Assembly (NCBI GenBank): GCA_965277535.1
Contig: OZ255825.1
Location: forward strand, 682,001 to 746,000
Reading direction: 5' to 3'
DNA length: 64,000 nucleotides
Source: Ilyomonas sp965277535
GTDB taxonomy: Bacteria; Bacteroidota; Bacteroidia; Chitinophagales; Chitinophagaceae
The first letter of the stretch is position 1. Every line of letters starts with the position of its first letter. The notes beneath the pieces are model-generated. The model was given only the letters and a program-made list of their open reading frames with translations. It did no database searches and had not been told where the DNA came from. Below are positions 25,303-34,904 of this stretch, in pieces. A program made the position numbers and the translations under genes.

Positions 25303-26467
25303 CCAGAATAAATTTTGCGATTTCTTTTTTTGATAATAAGTCGGATTCATATTCATTGCCTGCCGTATCGAAGATTGTAACCTTATTGGTGTCTCCTCCA
25401 AAGGTTGCGCCTTCGTCCTGCATTGAATTTAAAACGATAAAATCTGCCTTTTTCTTTTGCAGCTTTTCTTTAGCAAACCATTTTTCGTTGTGCGTTTCCA
25501 AAGCAAAGCCAACTATTGTTTGGTCATTTTGTTTTTGTTCGCCCAGCGATTGCAAAATATCTTTTGTTTTGGTTAACGAAATGGTAAGCTCGCCCGATTC
25601 TTTTTTTATTTTTTGCGATGCAGGGTTTTCAGGAGTGTAATCGGCAACCGCTGCCGCGAGGATGGCTATGTTTGTTTTTGCAAATAAATCGGTGCAAGCC
25701 ACATACATCTCTTCGGCTGTGTTCACCGGAATATGATGTACACCAGCAGGTGGTTGCAAACGCACAGGGCCCGCTACCAGCGTAACTTCTGCACCTTCGT
25801 TCCTGCATTGCTCTGCCAGCGCAAAACCCATTTTACCTGATGAATGATTGGCAATAAAACGCACCGGATCAATGGGCTCATAAGTGGGTCCTGCTGTTAT
25901 CAAAACTTTCTTTCCCACTAACCGTTGTGAGGCAGAAAAAAATTTATGCAAATAATCAATAATCTCCTCCGGTTCTGCCATCCTTCCTTCGCCAAACAAA
26001 CCAGACGCAAGCTCGCCGTTGCGAACAGAAATAACCGTATTTCCAAACCATTGCAGCGTTTCTACGTTTCGTTTTGTAGCCGGATGATGCCACATATCTT
26101 CATCCATCGCGGGCGCAACCATTACCAGGCAAGTAGCAGATAAATACGTTGCCAATAATAAGTTATCACATGCACCGTTTGCCATTTTGCTTAGCGTATT
26201 GCAGCTTACCGGAGCTATCAGCATCACATCGGCCCATCGCCCTAACTGAACATGATTTGCCCATGTATCTTCTTCAAACAAGTCAGTCAGCACTTTGTTC
26301 TTTGATAACGTTGAAAGAACCAGCGGCGAAACAAAACTTTTGGCAGATGGAGTAAGAATCACTTTTACTTCGGCGCCTTCTTTTACCAGCAAACGTACCA
26401 GTGTAATGGCTTTGTAAGCGGCAATGCTGCCAGTAATGCCAAGAAGTATTTTTTTATTGTTGAGCAA
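25280..26467 (-). CDS. coaBC: Bifunctional phosphopantothenoylcysteine decarboxylase/phosphopantothenate-cysteine ligase
   Basis: The 395-residue fusion makes 4'-phosphopantetheine in coenzyme A synthesis. The CoaC half (1-180) has GITGSIAAYKAITLVR, the active-site His in TWANHVQLGRWAD, APVSCNTLSKMANG and the catalytic-Cys region. The CoaB half has KVLITAGPTYEPIDPVRFIANHSSGKMG, AAAVADYTP and the KIKK lysine region. The only in-frame start before the conserved KKILLGITGS is TTG 26467, so a rare TTG initiation codon is inferred. Confidence 0.92.
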   Translation of the reverse strand: MLNNKKILLGITGSIAAYKAITLVRLLVKEGAEVKVILTPSAKSFVSPLVLSTLSKNKVLTDLFEEDTWANHVQLGRWADVMLIAPVSCNTLSKMANGACDNLLLATYLSATCLVMVAPAMDEDMWHHPATKRNVETLQWFGNTVISVRNGELASGLFGEGRMAEPEEIIDYLHKFFSASQRLVGKKVLITAGPTYEPIDPVRFIANHSSGKMGFALAEQCRNEGAEVTLVAGPVRLQPPAGVHHIPVNTAEEMYVACTDLFAKTNIAILAAAVADYTPENPASQKIKKESGELTISLTKTKDILQSLGEQKQNDQTIVGFALETHNEKWFAKEKLQKKKADFIVLNSMQDEGATFGGDTNKVTIFDTAGNEYESDLLSKKEIAKFILDVICKGK

Positions 26468-26600
26468 TGGGTGAAATGTCTTTTTGTGATTACAAAGATG
26501 GATGCCTTTTGGTTTTGCATCAAAAACAACTTTTTTAAATAATAAACTTATCGGACTTCATTTTTTGAAGAAATGTGATAAGAATAAATCTGTTTTTACA

Positions 26601-29285
26601 TCACCGTATCAACACTACCGTTCCTTTTTTTACAATCGGATGGTTCAGATAATCAATTGCAGTGGCAACAAATACATACGTTCCCGGCGGCTGTTTCACT
26701 CCTTTGTAAGCCCCATCCCAGCCTACGCCTACCGACGGCGTTGTGAACAACAACTGTCCTAACCGATTGTAAATACTGAAATTTTGGAACTGCTTGATAC
26801 CGGCAACGATAGGTATTAAAATATCGTTCCTGCCATCGCCATCCGGCGTAAATGCCGATGGTATAAAAATTTGAGGAACCGTTTTGAATTGATACACTTT
26901 CAGAGAATCGTATCCCACACAACCTTGTATTGTTGTGCCTTTTACAGCATAGGTTATTTCCTGTACTTCATCAGGTAACTTTATCAGCGGATTGGCAATT
27001 TCACTATTGTTCATGCCTGTTGAGGGCGACCATTGATAGCTGTTGGCGCCGGTTGCATTCAACTGCAAAGGCTGTCCTGCCACAATATTGGTATCATTGC
27101 CGGCATACACTTGCACGGGCGGAATTACTACAACAGTAACTGTGTCACTCACGGGTTTGGGACAGCCGTTTACCGACCTATCGTAAGCCGTAAATGTATA
27201 AAGTGTTGTCTGTTGCGGGCCTGCGGTAGGTGTGAGCGTATTGTAGTTGATTAAAGAATTGATTGGCGACCAGGTAAAGTTTGTGCCTGTATAAGAAGCA
27301 TTGAGTTTTGTAGTAGAACCAAAACAAACCGGCAATGCGGTTCCTGCATCTGCCACAGGATAAGGCGCCGTGTTTACTGTCATTTCACCATCGGTAAAAC
27401 AAGTGCCGATGCTGGCTTTTACATGATAAATTGTTTTGGATGAAGGAACTGCCAACGGAGCTTCTGCGGTGCTATCGTTCAATGTTGAAGAAGGTGACCA
27501 TGCAAATTTTAAGGCGTTGGAAAGGGCCGTTAACTGCACAGTATCGGTTAAGCATATCGTGGTATCTTTTGGTAATACCAGGTTTACTTTATCAGTTACA
27601 TTTACCCGAACCGAATCATTATTCACGCACCCGTTTCCGGCATCTATATTCACATAATAAGTTGTAGTGGTTTGCGGGTTTACTATCGGGCTGGAAGTAT
27701 TGGAATCTCTAATGCCCGACAGGGGCGTCCATGTGTAAGCAGCCGTGCTTACATCGGTAGAAGCGGAAAGCTGCAATTGGTCAACATTACAAATCAGCGT
27801 ATCGTGAAAAGGCACAGTAACAGTAGGCTTGTCATAAATGATTACCGGTTGTGCAAGCGTATCCAAACAGCCTTTGGAATTGCTCACAATTAGCTGGGCT
27901 GTTACCGTTCCTGTATCGCTGTATTTATAAGGCTGAGGGCTTTGCAAAACAGAAGTATCAGCTGTTGAAGTTGGGTCACCAAAATTCCATCGCCAGCCAT
28001 TTACAACGCCATACAGTGTAGTGCTTTTATCGGTAAAAACAAACGCGTTCTGCACACAGCTTCCACTCACCGAAAAATTGGCTACAAAGCCAGGAAATAC
28101 GTTTGCCTGAGCCGTAGCTGTGGCTGTGCATTCGCCGTTTTTGTTGATGATTAAAGTTACATTGTAGGTTCCTGCTTTTGAATAAGTGTGCGTTGCCTGC
28201 GGTAATGTGGATATACTGTCGGGCGATGTTGCATCGCCAAAGTTCCAGTAATACGAATTGATGTTGGCTGAAGTAGATTCATTGGAAAATGTAAGGTTAA
28301 ATCCATTACAGGTAATGTAAGAAGGATTCAATACGGCTTGCGGAACGTTACAGTTTTCAACCCGAAGAATAAAATCTTTCCGGTGCTGTGCAATGTTCAC
28401 TTTGTTCCTCCATTCATACACCACCACGCTTACCACATACAAGCCTGCTGCGGGTGAAACGCCACTGATTTGACCTGTAACCGGGTTGATGTTAACCTTA
28501 CTTCCCAGCGGAGAGCTACCCGAAAAACTCTGACCCGTATTGTAACTTACAAAGTCATAAGGTGGCGTTTCGGCGGGCTGTGAGTCGTTGGCGCCGGCAA
28601 ACAAAACACCTGAAGTATAAGCCGGTTGAAAAGCAAATGAAACCGAATCGCCAACGTCAGGATCGGTGGCGCCGTAATCCAAGGTAAAATGGCTGTTGTA
28701 GCAAATTATATCGGGCTTTTTTAAATTAAAAACAGCCGTAGAATTGTGTCCGGTTGGCAATAATTTTTTTCCCGGAATCGAACAATCATACGTAACACCG
28801 GGCAAGCCTTGTACAGAATATCTGTTGTTGTTCAGAACATTTAAAGTAGTAGCCCGACAGCAGTTTTCATAAGCAAGAGTATAGCCATTATTGTTATCAG
28901 CCAGCGTAACAGTTGTAGTATAGGTTTTTACTTCATAACAAAGTGGCGGTTTGGTAGTAATGCAAGGCGGATAATCACCAAGAAGCGCAGGATCTAATGA
29001 CAGTGAAGCATCATCGGTAAGTGGTAAATACAATTCCGAAATAAATGTGTTGGTTCCGGATTCATACACAGCAATCACCGTTTGCGCTGGCAGGCAAGCT
29101 ACGTTGGTCCCATCGCCACAAGGCACAAGGCAATCTCTGAATAAGCGCAACGATACTTTATACGTGCTTTTGCCACTACTGTCACTGCTGATGTACTGAT
29201 AAAACACTTCACCGCCCACAATATGCGTTGCCCTGCACAGGTTGGCTATGAATAAAAACAATACTATGCAGAAGATGCTTTTCAT
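26601..29285 (-). CDS. Large secreted PKD-domain protein with gliding-type (T9SS type B) C-terminal domain
   Basis: The 894-residue protein has a signal peptide (FCIVLFLFIANLCRAT) and an N-terminal beta domain (HIVGGEVFYQYISSD, common in gliding-associated proteins). PKD-like repeats follow (YYWNFGDATSPDSIS, GWRWNFGDPTSTAD, each followed by YSxTGTxxxxL), then several immunoglobulin-like modules with TWTPLSGIRDS or FAWSPSSTLND. The end is a C-terminal CHU_C domain (FTPDGDGRNDILIP to PPGTYVFVATA). The C-terminal domain directs export by the type IX secretion system. It is likely a cell-surface or released adhesin. Confidence 0.9.
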   Translation of the reverse strand: MKSIFCIVLFLFIANLCRATHIVGGEVFYQYISSDSSGKSTYKVSLRLFRDCLVPCGDGTNVACLPAQTVIAVYESGTNTFISELYLPLTDDASLSLDPALLGDYPPCITTKPPLCYEVKTYTTTVTLADNNNGYTLAYENCCRATTLNVLNNNRYSVQGLPGVTYDCSIPGKKLLPTGHNSTAVFNLKKPDIICYNSHFTLDYGATDPDVGDSVSFAFQPAYTSGVLFAGANDSQPAETPPYDFVSYNTGQSFSGSSPLGSKVNINPVTGQISGVSPAAGLYVVSVVVYEWRNKVNIAQHRKDFILRVENCNVPQAVLNPSYITCNGFNLTFSNESTSANINSYYWNFGDATSPDSISTLPQATHTYSKAGTYNVTLIINKNGECTATATAQANVFPGFVANFSVSGSCVQNAFVFTDKSTTLYGVVNGWRWNFGDPTSTADTSVLQSPQPYKYSDTGTVTAQLIVSNSKGCLDTLAQPVIIYDKPTVTVPFHDTLICNVDQLQLSASTDVSTAAYTWTPLSGIRDSNTSSPIVNPQTTTTYYVNIDAGNGCVNNDSVRVNVTDKVNLVLPKDTTICLTDTVQLTALSNALKFAWSPSSTLNDSTAEAPLAVPSSKTIYHVKASIGTCFTDGEMTVNTAPYPVADAGTALPVCFGSTTKLNASYTGTNFTWSPINSLINYNTLTPTAGPQQTTLYTFTAYDRSVNGCPKPVSDTVTVVVIPPVQVYAGNDTNIVAGQPLQLNATGANSYQWSPSTGMNNSEIANPLIKLPDEVQEITYAVKGTTIQGCVGYDSLKVYQFKTVPQIFIPSAFTPDGDGRNDILIPIVAGIKQFQNFSIYNRLGQLLFTTPSVGVGWDGAYKGVKQPPGTYVFVATAIDYLNHPIVKKGTVVLIR

Positions 29286-29291
29286 GGATGG

Positions 29292-30122
29292 TTATCGTTT
29301 ATCCGAACGTTCGGTTGCCGCTATATCTTGCATAAAATCCAACAAACCTTTGTTTACTTCTTCCTTTTGTTCCCACATTCCCATGTGCGCGCTCCTTTCT
29401 AAAATATAAATATAAGAAATAAGAGGCAAATGCGCTTGTTGCAAAATGTCATCTATGGGTGCGGCTTTATCTTCCTTGCCCATAATAAACAACACCGGAA
29501 CTTTGCTGTTTTTTAAAACACAAGTTTTGTCTTCGCGCAACATCATAGCTTTGTAGTATTGCTGCAATTCGGCCGGCGCAAAGTCAGCCCCTTTTTTTAT
29601 AAGGGCGTTGATTTCATCTGCGTGCTGTTGTTTAAAATGATACGAAAACAAATTGGGAGTGGTGCTTTTTATAAACGCATAACTTCCATATTGCTCAATC
29701 GTGTTGATGCCTTTTGCCCGCATCCCTTTCTTTTCATCGCTATCGGCAAACGCAGTGGAATGAACAAAACCAAAACCCTTAATGAGGTGAGGATGTTTTT
29801 CAACCAATGCCAATGTAATATAGCCTCCCATGCTATGCCCAAACACTGCGCAAGCATTGATGTTCTCGTGTTGCAAAAGGGCAAATAGGCAGTCGGCATA
29901 ATCGGCAATGTTTACCGCTTCATCGTTTGGTTTTGCCATTATTTCTGAGGCTCCGCTGCCAGGCAGGTCGGGAACAATAACGGTAAATTTTTCCTGCAAA
30001 ACCAAAAGCTGGTGTTTCCAAACATCGCCGTCTTCCGCAAAGCCATGAATGAGAACCACCGGAAAGCCAGTGCCTTCTTTTCGATAACTTGTCCTTTTAT
30101 TTTGATAGATAAATGTTTGCAT
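29292..30122 (-). CDS. Alpha/beta hydrolase
   Basis: The 276-residue protein has the oxyanion-hole motif VVLIHGFAED near residue 22, the nucleophile elbow VFGHSMGGYITLALVEKHP (Ser), an acid in LFIMGKEDKAAP, and a late His in RSAHMGMWEQ. This is a complete alpha/beta-hydrolase catalytic triad. The substrate is unknown; small-ester or lactone hydrolysis is usual. ATG 30122 (MQTFIYQN) is chosen because upstream residues are not family-like. It ends 6 bp before the PKD-protein gene. Confidence 0.86.
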   Translation of the reverse strand: MQTFIYQNKRTSYRKEGTGFPVVLIHGFAEDGDVWKHQLLVLQEKFTVIVPDLPGSGASEIMAKPNDEAVNIADYADCLFALLQHENINACAVFGHSMGGYITLALVEKHPHLIKGFGFVHSTAFADSDEKKGMRAKGINTIEQYGSYAFIKSTTPNLFSYHFKQQHADEINALIKKGADFAPAELQQYYKAMMLREDKTCVLKNSKVPVLFIMGKEDKAAPIDDILQQAHLPLISYIYILERSAHMGMWEQKEEVNKGLLDFMQDIAATERSDKR

Positions 30123-30204
30123 TTTGATTTTTTTGAACCACAAAGCCACGAAGTAATGAAGATACACAAAGTGTTCTTTTGTTTTCTTTGTGAAGCTTGG
30201 TATC

Positions 30205-31380
30205 TTACCGTCTTCGTGGTTCAGAATCTCTTTTCATCGCCAGATTTCCATAGCGGTATAACATTAAAAACACAAAGGGAACCAACGATATATTCAACTC
30301 CTGCGGCAGCCACCACCAGCCAATGAGAAGCAAAGCCGTCAACACAAAAGCAACATAAAAATAGTTGCGCAGCCAGAGCGGCTTTTTCCATAAAAACAAA
30401 ACGGCAATGATGTTGGTTGGCAATGCCCACAACAGATTGAAGTTGTCTTTCGTCATCCGATGATCGGTTCCCCACCACATAAACAACAAAAGCAAACCCA
30501 GCAAACCGGTGAGATAGAGGAGAAAAGAATCTATCAACCTGCAAATTGTTTTCGCACGTTGATAAGGCAAAAAATAAAGCGAAGCAATGAAGCAACAAAT
30601 AATGGTAAAAATAATCAAGGGAACATACTTGCCGGTGTATTCGATGGGCGTTGCAGTATTCAGTAAGGTTTGTTTTTGCCTTACAACGGGCTGCGTATTG
30701 TTGATGGTTGCACTGTCTATTCCCTTTAATAAATATTCGGGTAAAAACATAGCTACATTGTTATCAACCGGCTTATCAAGCTTTGCGCCCAGCAATATAT
30801 CAATGCCCAGTTTACTCCACGGCTCACCGCCTTTATCGAGATAGCTGTGAATGAGATTACGCGCCGTTGTGCCTTCAGGAACGAGATTATTTTTTACGCC
30901 ACTTCCGGGAAGAGCACGAAAGATCAAATCACGAACACGGGTGGTACAGTTATCGTAAATAAAATCGTATTTGTAATAACGGTTTGTGCCCTGCAAATTG
31001 GTGTTGAGTGCCGTAATGATTTCTTGCTTTTGAGCACAAGTCAGGTTCATTTCCTGCTCTTGTACGCTACGCTGAAAATACTGATACTCATACATAAATT
31101 CGGGAAACTTATCTACTGATAAAGAATAGTCCAGTTTTCCTCTTATAAATTTTGTGTAGAAATGCGGGTCGTTAAAGTCAAAAGTGCCATAATTGTAAAC
31201 AATGTCTGTTCCTCTTGCACTGTCTTGTATGCGCAACGCTGTGTGTCCGAAAGTTGAATACAATTCTGCGCCGGGCGCACAGGTAAGCAAGCTAATGCGC
31301 AGGTGGCAACTGCTGTCTTGCGCAAACACATTTCTAAAAAAGGGCAAAAACAAAAGAAGTAAACAGGTTAGTTTCTTCAT
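30205..31380 (-). CDS. DUF4105 domain-containing membrane protein
   Basis: The 391-residue protein has a signal peptide (LLLLFLPFFRNVFAQ) and the DUF4105 domain at about residues 25-200: ISLLTCAPGAELYSTFGHTALRIQD, VYNYGTFDFNDPHFYTKFIRG, YKYDFIYDNCTTRVRDL. The conserved His and Cys residues recall a thiol-hydrolase-like arrangement. Five or so C-terminal membrane helices follow. The domain is predicted periplasmic; related proteins are linked to lipid or peptidoglycan chemistry, but this is not established here. Confidence 0.82.
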   Translation of the reverse strand: MKKLTCLLLLFLPFFRNVFAQDSSCHLRISLLTCAPGAELYSTFGHTALRIQDSARGTDIVYNYGTFDFNDPHFYTKFIRGKLDYSLSVDKFPEFMYEYQYFQRSVQEQEMNLTCAQKQEIITALNTNLQGTNRYYKYDFIYDNCTTRVRDLIFRALPGSGVKNNLVPEGTTARNLIHSYLDKGGEPWSKLGIDILLGAKLDKPVDNNVAMFLPEYLLKGIDSATINNTQPVVRQKQTLLNTATPIEYTGKYVPLIIFTIICCFIASLYFLPYQRAKTICRLIDSFLLYLTGLLGLLLLFMWWGTDHRMTKDNFNLLWALPTNIIAVLFLWKKPLWLRNYFYVAFVLTALLLIGWWWLPQELNISLVPFVFLMLYRYGNLAMKRDSEPRRR

Positions 31381-31510
31381 ACAACAAATAAAGGGTAAAA
31401 GTAAATGCAGTGTGGTTGAGACGTTGCATTTAACAACGGTTTGGTAGAAGTTTAGGTAAGTAGGAAATTAATATTTGGAAGATACGAAAGCACACTATTA
31501 TTTTGCAGCC

Positions 31511-31595
31511 GGAGAGCTGGCAGAGTGGTCGATTGCGGCAGTCTTGAAAACTGTTGACTGTAACAGGTCCGGGGGTTCGAATCCCTCGCTCTCCG
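31511..31595 (+). tRNA. tRNA-Ser (TGA anticodon)
   Basis: The acceptor stem GGAGAGC (31511-31517) pairs with GCTCTCC (31588-31594), and the discriminator is G 31595. The anticodon TGA is at 31545-31547 in a standard loop. A long variable arm and the T loop GGTTCGAATCC are present. The 85-nt length and long variable arm fit class II serine tRNA; CCA is not encoded. Confidence 0.95.
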
Positions 31596-31609
31596 CGCAA
31601 TAAAATCTT

Positions 31610-31630
31610 CCCGCGTTGGCGGGTTTTTTT
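31610..31630 (+). terminator. Intrinsic terminator between the two tRNA-Ser genes
   Basis: CCCGC, a GTTG loop, GCGGG and seven T bases form a short strong hairpin terminator 15 nt after the first tRNA. The second tRNA-Ser begins 17 nt later, so it probably has its own promoter or depends on read-through. Confidence 0.8.
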
Positions 31631-31646
31631 ATGGCTGAACAATGAT

Positions 31647-31733
31647 GGAGAGATGCCAGAGTGGTTGAATGGGACGGTCTCGAAAACCGTTTTACGGGCA
31701 ACTGTAACGAGGGTTCGAATCCCCCTCTCTCCG
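31647..31733 (+). tRNA. tRNA-Ser (CGA anticodon)
   Basis: The acceptor GGAGAGA (31647-31653) pairs with TCTCTCC (31726-31732), with discriminator G 31733. The anticodon CGA is at 31681-31683. A long variable arm and the T loop GGTTCGAATCC are present. The 87-nt length suits a class II serine tRNA; CCA is not encoded. Confidence 0.95.
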
Positions 31734-32015
31734 CTAATAGTAAAAACCGGTTTGCTGCTATCTTTCAACTTTTGTTGGTTCTTCTATGCAACTGATGAAG
31801 CATACTTTTTCATTACAAGACATGTCTCTTTCAGCATATCTTTAAGCTTATTCTATCTATTACTTAGAGCACTTTTGTAACCCTGTATTATAGAAGGTCT
31901 TCGCTATTTGATTTACTTAACTTTGTTTAATGCAAAACAAAAGCCTGCGGCCCATTTCGCAGCTTAACAATGAACAAAAGCTAAAAGGATTTAAAGCATT
32001 TCAAATAAAATAACG

Positions 32016-32417
32016 ATGGAAATTACAAGAATAGGTTCACAGCCTTCCGTAGAAGGACCTGAAGATTGGTTTACAGGTTCGGTTCGTATCGACAATCTAT
32101 TTCAACCCAATGAAGCAAGACGGGCAGCGGCAGCGAGCGTAACCTTCGAACCGGCTGCAAGAACTGCATGGCATACACATCCTTTGGGACAAACCTTACT
32201 TGTTACAGCAGGTTGCGGCTGGGTGCAGCGGGAAGGTGGTGCAATCGAGGTAATTTATCCGGGCGATATAGTTTGGTTTGAGGCGAATGAAAAGCACTGG
32301 CATGGGGCAACAGCAACAACAGGTATGACGCATATTGCCATACAGGAAAACTTAAACGGCAAAGTGGTGGAGTGGATGGAAAAAGTAACTGATGAACAGT
32401 ACAAAAGTTCTAAATAG
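32016..32417 (+). CDS. Cupin-domain protein closely resembling Mn-dependent hydroxynitrile-lyase-type cupins
   Basis: The 133-residue single cupin has the motif-1 metal ligands in TAWHTHPLGQTLLVTAG and the motif-2 His in PGDIVWFEANEKHWHGA. The whole sequence (GSQPSVEGPEDWFTG at the start, VEWMEKVTDEQY at the end) resembles the small cupins that include the acidobacterial Mn-dependent (R)-hydroxynitrile lyase. Most family members are of unknown physiological role. A partial promoter (TAACTTTG at 31918-31925) lies upstream without a clear -33 box. It is monocistronic. Confidence 0.82.
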   Translation: MEITRIGSQPSVEGPEDWFTGSVRIDNLFQPNEARRAAAASVTFEPAARTAWHTHPLGQTLLVTAGCGWVQREGGAIEVIYPGDIVWFEANEKHWHGATATTGMTHIAIQENLNGKVVEWMEKVTDEQYKSSK

Positions 32418-32732
32418 ATACACTGAAAAAGAACAACTTCCGTTTGAGTACTTTTTCTTTTTTATGTAGCGGGCTGCCGGATTTCTATTTAGCATTCGTT
32501 GTGTCACTCACTTGTACGTCCGGTAATTCTATTCACCTAATGAGTTTCCTCCATCAAAGCCTGTTGTCCATATACCACTCCCGTTTGGTTTTGGCTCTTT
32601 TTTATTCTTCTTTACATCTGTGTTTTACAATCTTTCTTATCTAAAAACCGGGACTTACAAATGACTAAACAAACGAAGTTTACCCACTTCTATGTTTACC
32701 ATATTTTTGTTCATAACAAAGGCGATTGCTCC
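32418..32732 (+). other. Intergenic region between the cupin gene and the glycoside hydrolase cluster
   Basis: This 315-bp stretch contains no convincing coding frame. A TATTTTTG box at 32702-32709 matches the Bacteroidota -7 element and would place a start site near 32715 for the GH43 gene at 32733. The -33 element about 20 nt earlier is poor (GTTT near 32680). No strong hairpin terminator follows the cupin gene. Confidence 0.45.
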
Positions 32733-33905
32733 ATGAAAATTATCCTGCACCTGTTGTGCTTTCTTATTGTACTGTTTTTATACAGTACCCTCACAGCGCA
32801 AACCACAAAGGTTGCTTCTAAGATACGCAGCACTTTTTCGAATCCTTTATCTGTACAACTTGGCGATCCTTATGTTCTGCATACAGGTAATACCTATTAC
32901 ATGTATGGAACCGGTGGCGCAGATAAAGGGTTTGCCGCTTATTCATCCACAGATCTTGTACACTGGAAGAAGGAAGGACAGGTGTATTTTCATGATAATA
33001 AAAACGGTTGGAGCGACCCAAATGCGAAGTGGGAAGGTGCTTATTGGGCACCGGAAGTGTATGAAATAAAAGGGAAATTTTACCTGTTTTATAGCGCGCA
33101 ATGGAAGGAAAACCCAACGAACCAGGAAGAGAACTTTCGCATTGGTGTAGCGGTAGCCGACAAGCCTACCGGACCTTTTATTGATCTAAATAACAAACCC
33201 GTTTTTGACCCCGGCTATCCTACCATTGATGCTGATGTGTTTTTCGATAACGGGGGCAAAGCTTATCTGTATTATTCGCGTGTGGCTTACACACATCCAG
33301 TGGAAAGTGAGATAGCCAACTGGGCACGGAAAAGGGGATGGTATAAGGAAATTGAAGAAAGCTGGGTGTATGGCGTTGAACTAAAGCCCGACTTTTCAGG
33401 AGTGATTGGCGAGCCGGTTTTATTGCTTCGCCCGCCGGTAAAACTTGATGATAAACAGTCGGAATGGGAAAGCCGTTCGGTAACCGAACACGAAGTGAAT
33501 CGCCGCTGGACAGAAGGCTCTGTAACGTTTAAAAAAGACGGCATCTATTACATTATGTATTCAGCCAATTATTTTGGTGGCCAATATTACGCGGTGGGTT
33601 ATGCCACTTCCCGTTCACCTTTAGGCCCTTTTACAAAAGCTTCCAACAACCCGGTGCTACAGAAAAATACAGACAAAGGTGGCATTGTATCCGGTACAGG
33701 GCACAACAGCATTACCTATTCGCTGGATGGAAAAGAGATGTATTGTGTGTATCATGCCCGAACCACAAAAACAGGAGATGAACGGGTAGTGTTTATTGAC
33801 CGGATGACGGTGAAGAACGGGAAGATAACAGTTCATGGGCCTACCACAACGCCGCAGCCGATACCGTCCGGAGTGAAAACAACAAGTACAACTCAACAGC
33901 CATAG
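32733..33905 (+). CDS. Glycoside hydrolase family 43 protein (first)
   Basis: The 390-residue secreted protein has a signal peptide (LCFLIVLFLYSTLTAQ). Its five-bladed propeller starts with VQLGDPYVLHTGNTYYMYGTG, which carries the general-base Asp. TIDADVFFDNGGKAYLYY carries the pKa-modulating Asp, and RRWTEGSVTFKKDGIYYIMYSAN the general-acid Glu. The YAVGYATSRSPLGPF signature is shared with the second GH43 gene downstream. It likely acts on arabinose-, xylose- or galactose-containing side chains. ATG 32733 is preferred because the signal peptide starts there. The GC content of this cluster is higher than in flanking genes. Confidence 0.88.
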   Translation: MKIILHLLCFLIVLFLYSTLTAQTTKVASKIRSTFSNPLSVQLGDPYVLHTGNTYYMYGTGGADKGFAAYSSTDLVHWKKEGQVYFHDNKNGWSDPNAKWEGAYWAPEVYEIKGKFYLFYSAQWKENPTNQEENFRIGVAVADKPTGPFIDLNNKPVFDPGYPTIDADVFFDNGGKAYLYYSRVAYTHPVESEIANWARKRGWYKEIEESWVYGVELKPDFSGVIGEPVLLLRPPVKLDDKQSEWESRSVTEHEVNRRWTEGSVTFKKDGIYYIMYSANYFGGQYYAVGYATSRSPLGPFTKASNNPVLQKNTDKGGIVSGTGHNSITYSLDGKEMYCVYHARTTKTGDERVVFIDRMTVKNGKITVHGPTTTPQPIPSGVKTTSTTQQP

Positions 33906-33955
33906 TGGTCGCAGTTGCATTCATAGCTTCTTATCGTAAACCTCTTTATTCTTTT

Positions 33956-34837
33956 ATGAAAAACATTCTCTTTCTTCTTTGCTTATTTACGATTCCCCTT
34001 TTTGTTTTTGCACAAAAAACAACCTTTTCGCCCCTTTTCAGGGAAGACTTTAGCAGTGCGTCGCTCACCCATTTCAGGTATGGCTCTACGGGCAATCGCT
34101 CCGATTTCAAGTGGAAATCCGGCGTTGAGTCCAGCACCGATTCCAACACCAAGGTTCTTCTTTTTAAGATAGATCCTGCGGATAGTGCCGGGGCAGGCAT
34201 TGGTCCGGAAATCATCTCTAAGCAGTTTACTTATTTTGGTACCTATTCAGCACGATTGAAAGTGCCGCATGTGAAAGAGGTACAACCCAATACAGGCGCC
34301 GTCGTTGGCTATTTTACCTACTACATGGACAGCATCTATGGCTTGAGTGAAATAGATTTTGAATGGCTGATAGCAGACCCAACCATTGTTTACATCGGCA
34401 CATGGACGGGCTTTGAAGGTCATCTGAAACGGATCGGACGAACCATCAACTTAGCTACCGGCACCATCTACAACACCATTTCCAAAGAAGGATATGCCGG
34501 ACAGGAAACGCCATTGACGGGCGCACAAAACAGCCCGGATACTTTACCTGCTATTCCCGGCTATGATGCTTCTTTGCAGTTTTACACCTACGGTTTCGAT
34601 TGGTATGCCGACCGTCTTACCTGGTGGATGATCCATCCAGGTACAGGCAAAAAAATGGTGCTGTGGGATTATAAAGGTTCGCAAACCGGCATTCCCCAAC
34701 ATCCAACTTTTTACCGGATGAACTTCTGGCATACAGCCAATTGGGCAGTAGAAACCAATAAAGCGGCTATTGAAAAACCGCTGCATCCCTACCCGTTGGA
34801 GGTTGACTGGATGCAATATCAGCCGTTGAAACAATGA
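33956..34837 (+). CDS. Glycoside hydrolase family 16 protein
   Basis: The 293-residue secreted beta-jelly-roll protein has a signal peptide (LLCLFTIPLFVFAQ). The catalytic motif LSEIDFEW (E-x-D-x-E, nucleophile and acid/base) is at about residues 127-134, and aromatic subsite residues include FYTYGFDWYADRLTWWMI and RMNFWHTANWAV. GH16 enzymes cleave beta-1,3/1,4-glucans, agars or related galactans. ATG 33956 begins the signal peptide. It lies 50 bp after the first GH43 gene and 67 bp before the second, forming a likely three-gene operon. Confidence 0.85.
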   Translation: MKNILFLLCLFTIPLFVFAQKTTFSPLFREDFSSASLTHFRYGSTGNRSDFKWKSGVESSTDSNTKVLLFKIDPADSAGAGIGPEIISKQFTYFGTYSARLKVPHVKEVQPNTGAVVGYFTYYMDSIYGLSEIDFEWLIADPTIVYIGTWTGFEGHLKRIGRTINLATGTIYNTISKEGYAGQETPLTGAQNSPDTLPAIPGYDASLQFYTYGFDWYADRLTWWMIHPGTGKKMVLWDYKGSQTGIPQHPTFYRMNFWHTANWAVETNKAAIEKPLHPYPLEVDWMQYQPLKQ

Positions 34838-34904
34838 TACTTTGATTCGTTCCGGTTGTAATGGAATAAAACAATCTTACTTATTTGCGTATAAATTTTA
34901 TAGC

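Noticed and set aside
31430..31880. Reading frames overlapping the tRNA region, with peptides such as GERGIRTL
   Set aside because: These are translations of tRNA-Ser sequence on both strands, a well-known source of false proteins.
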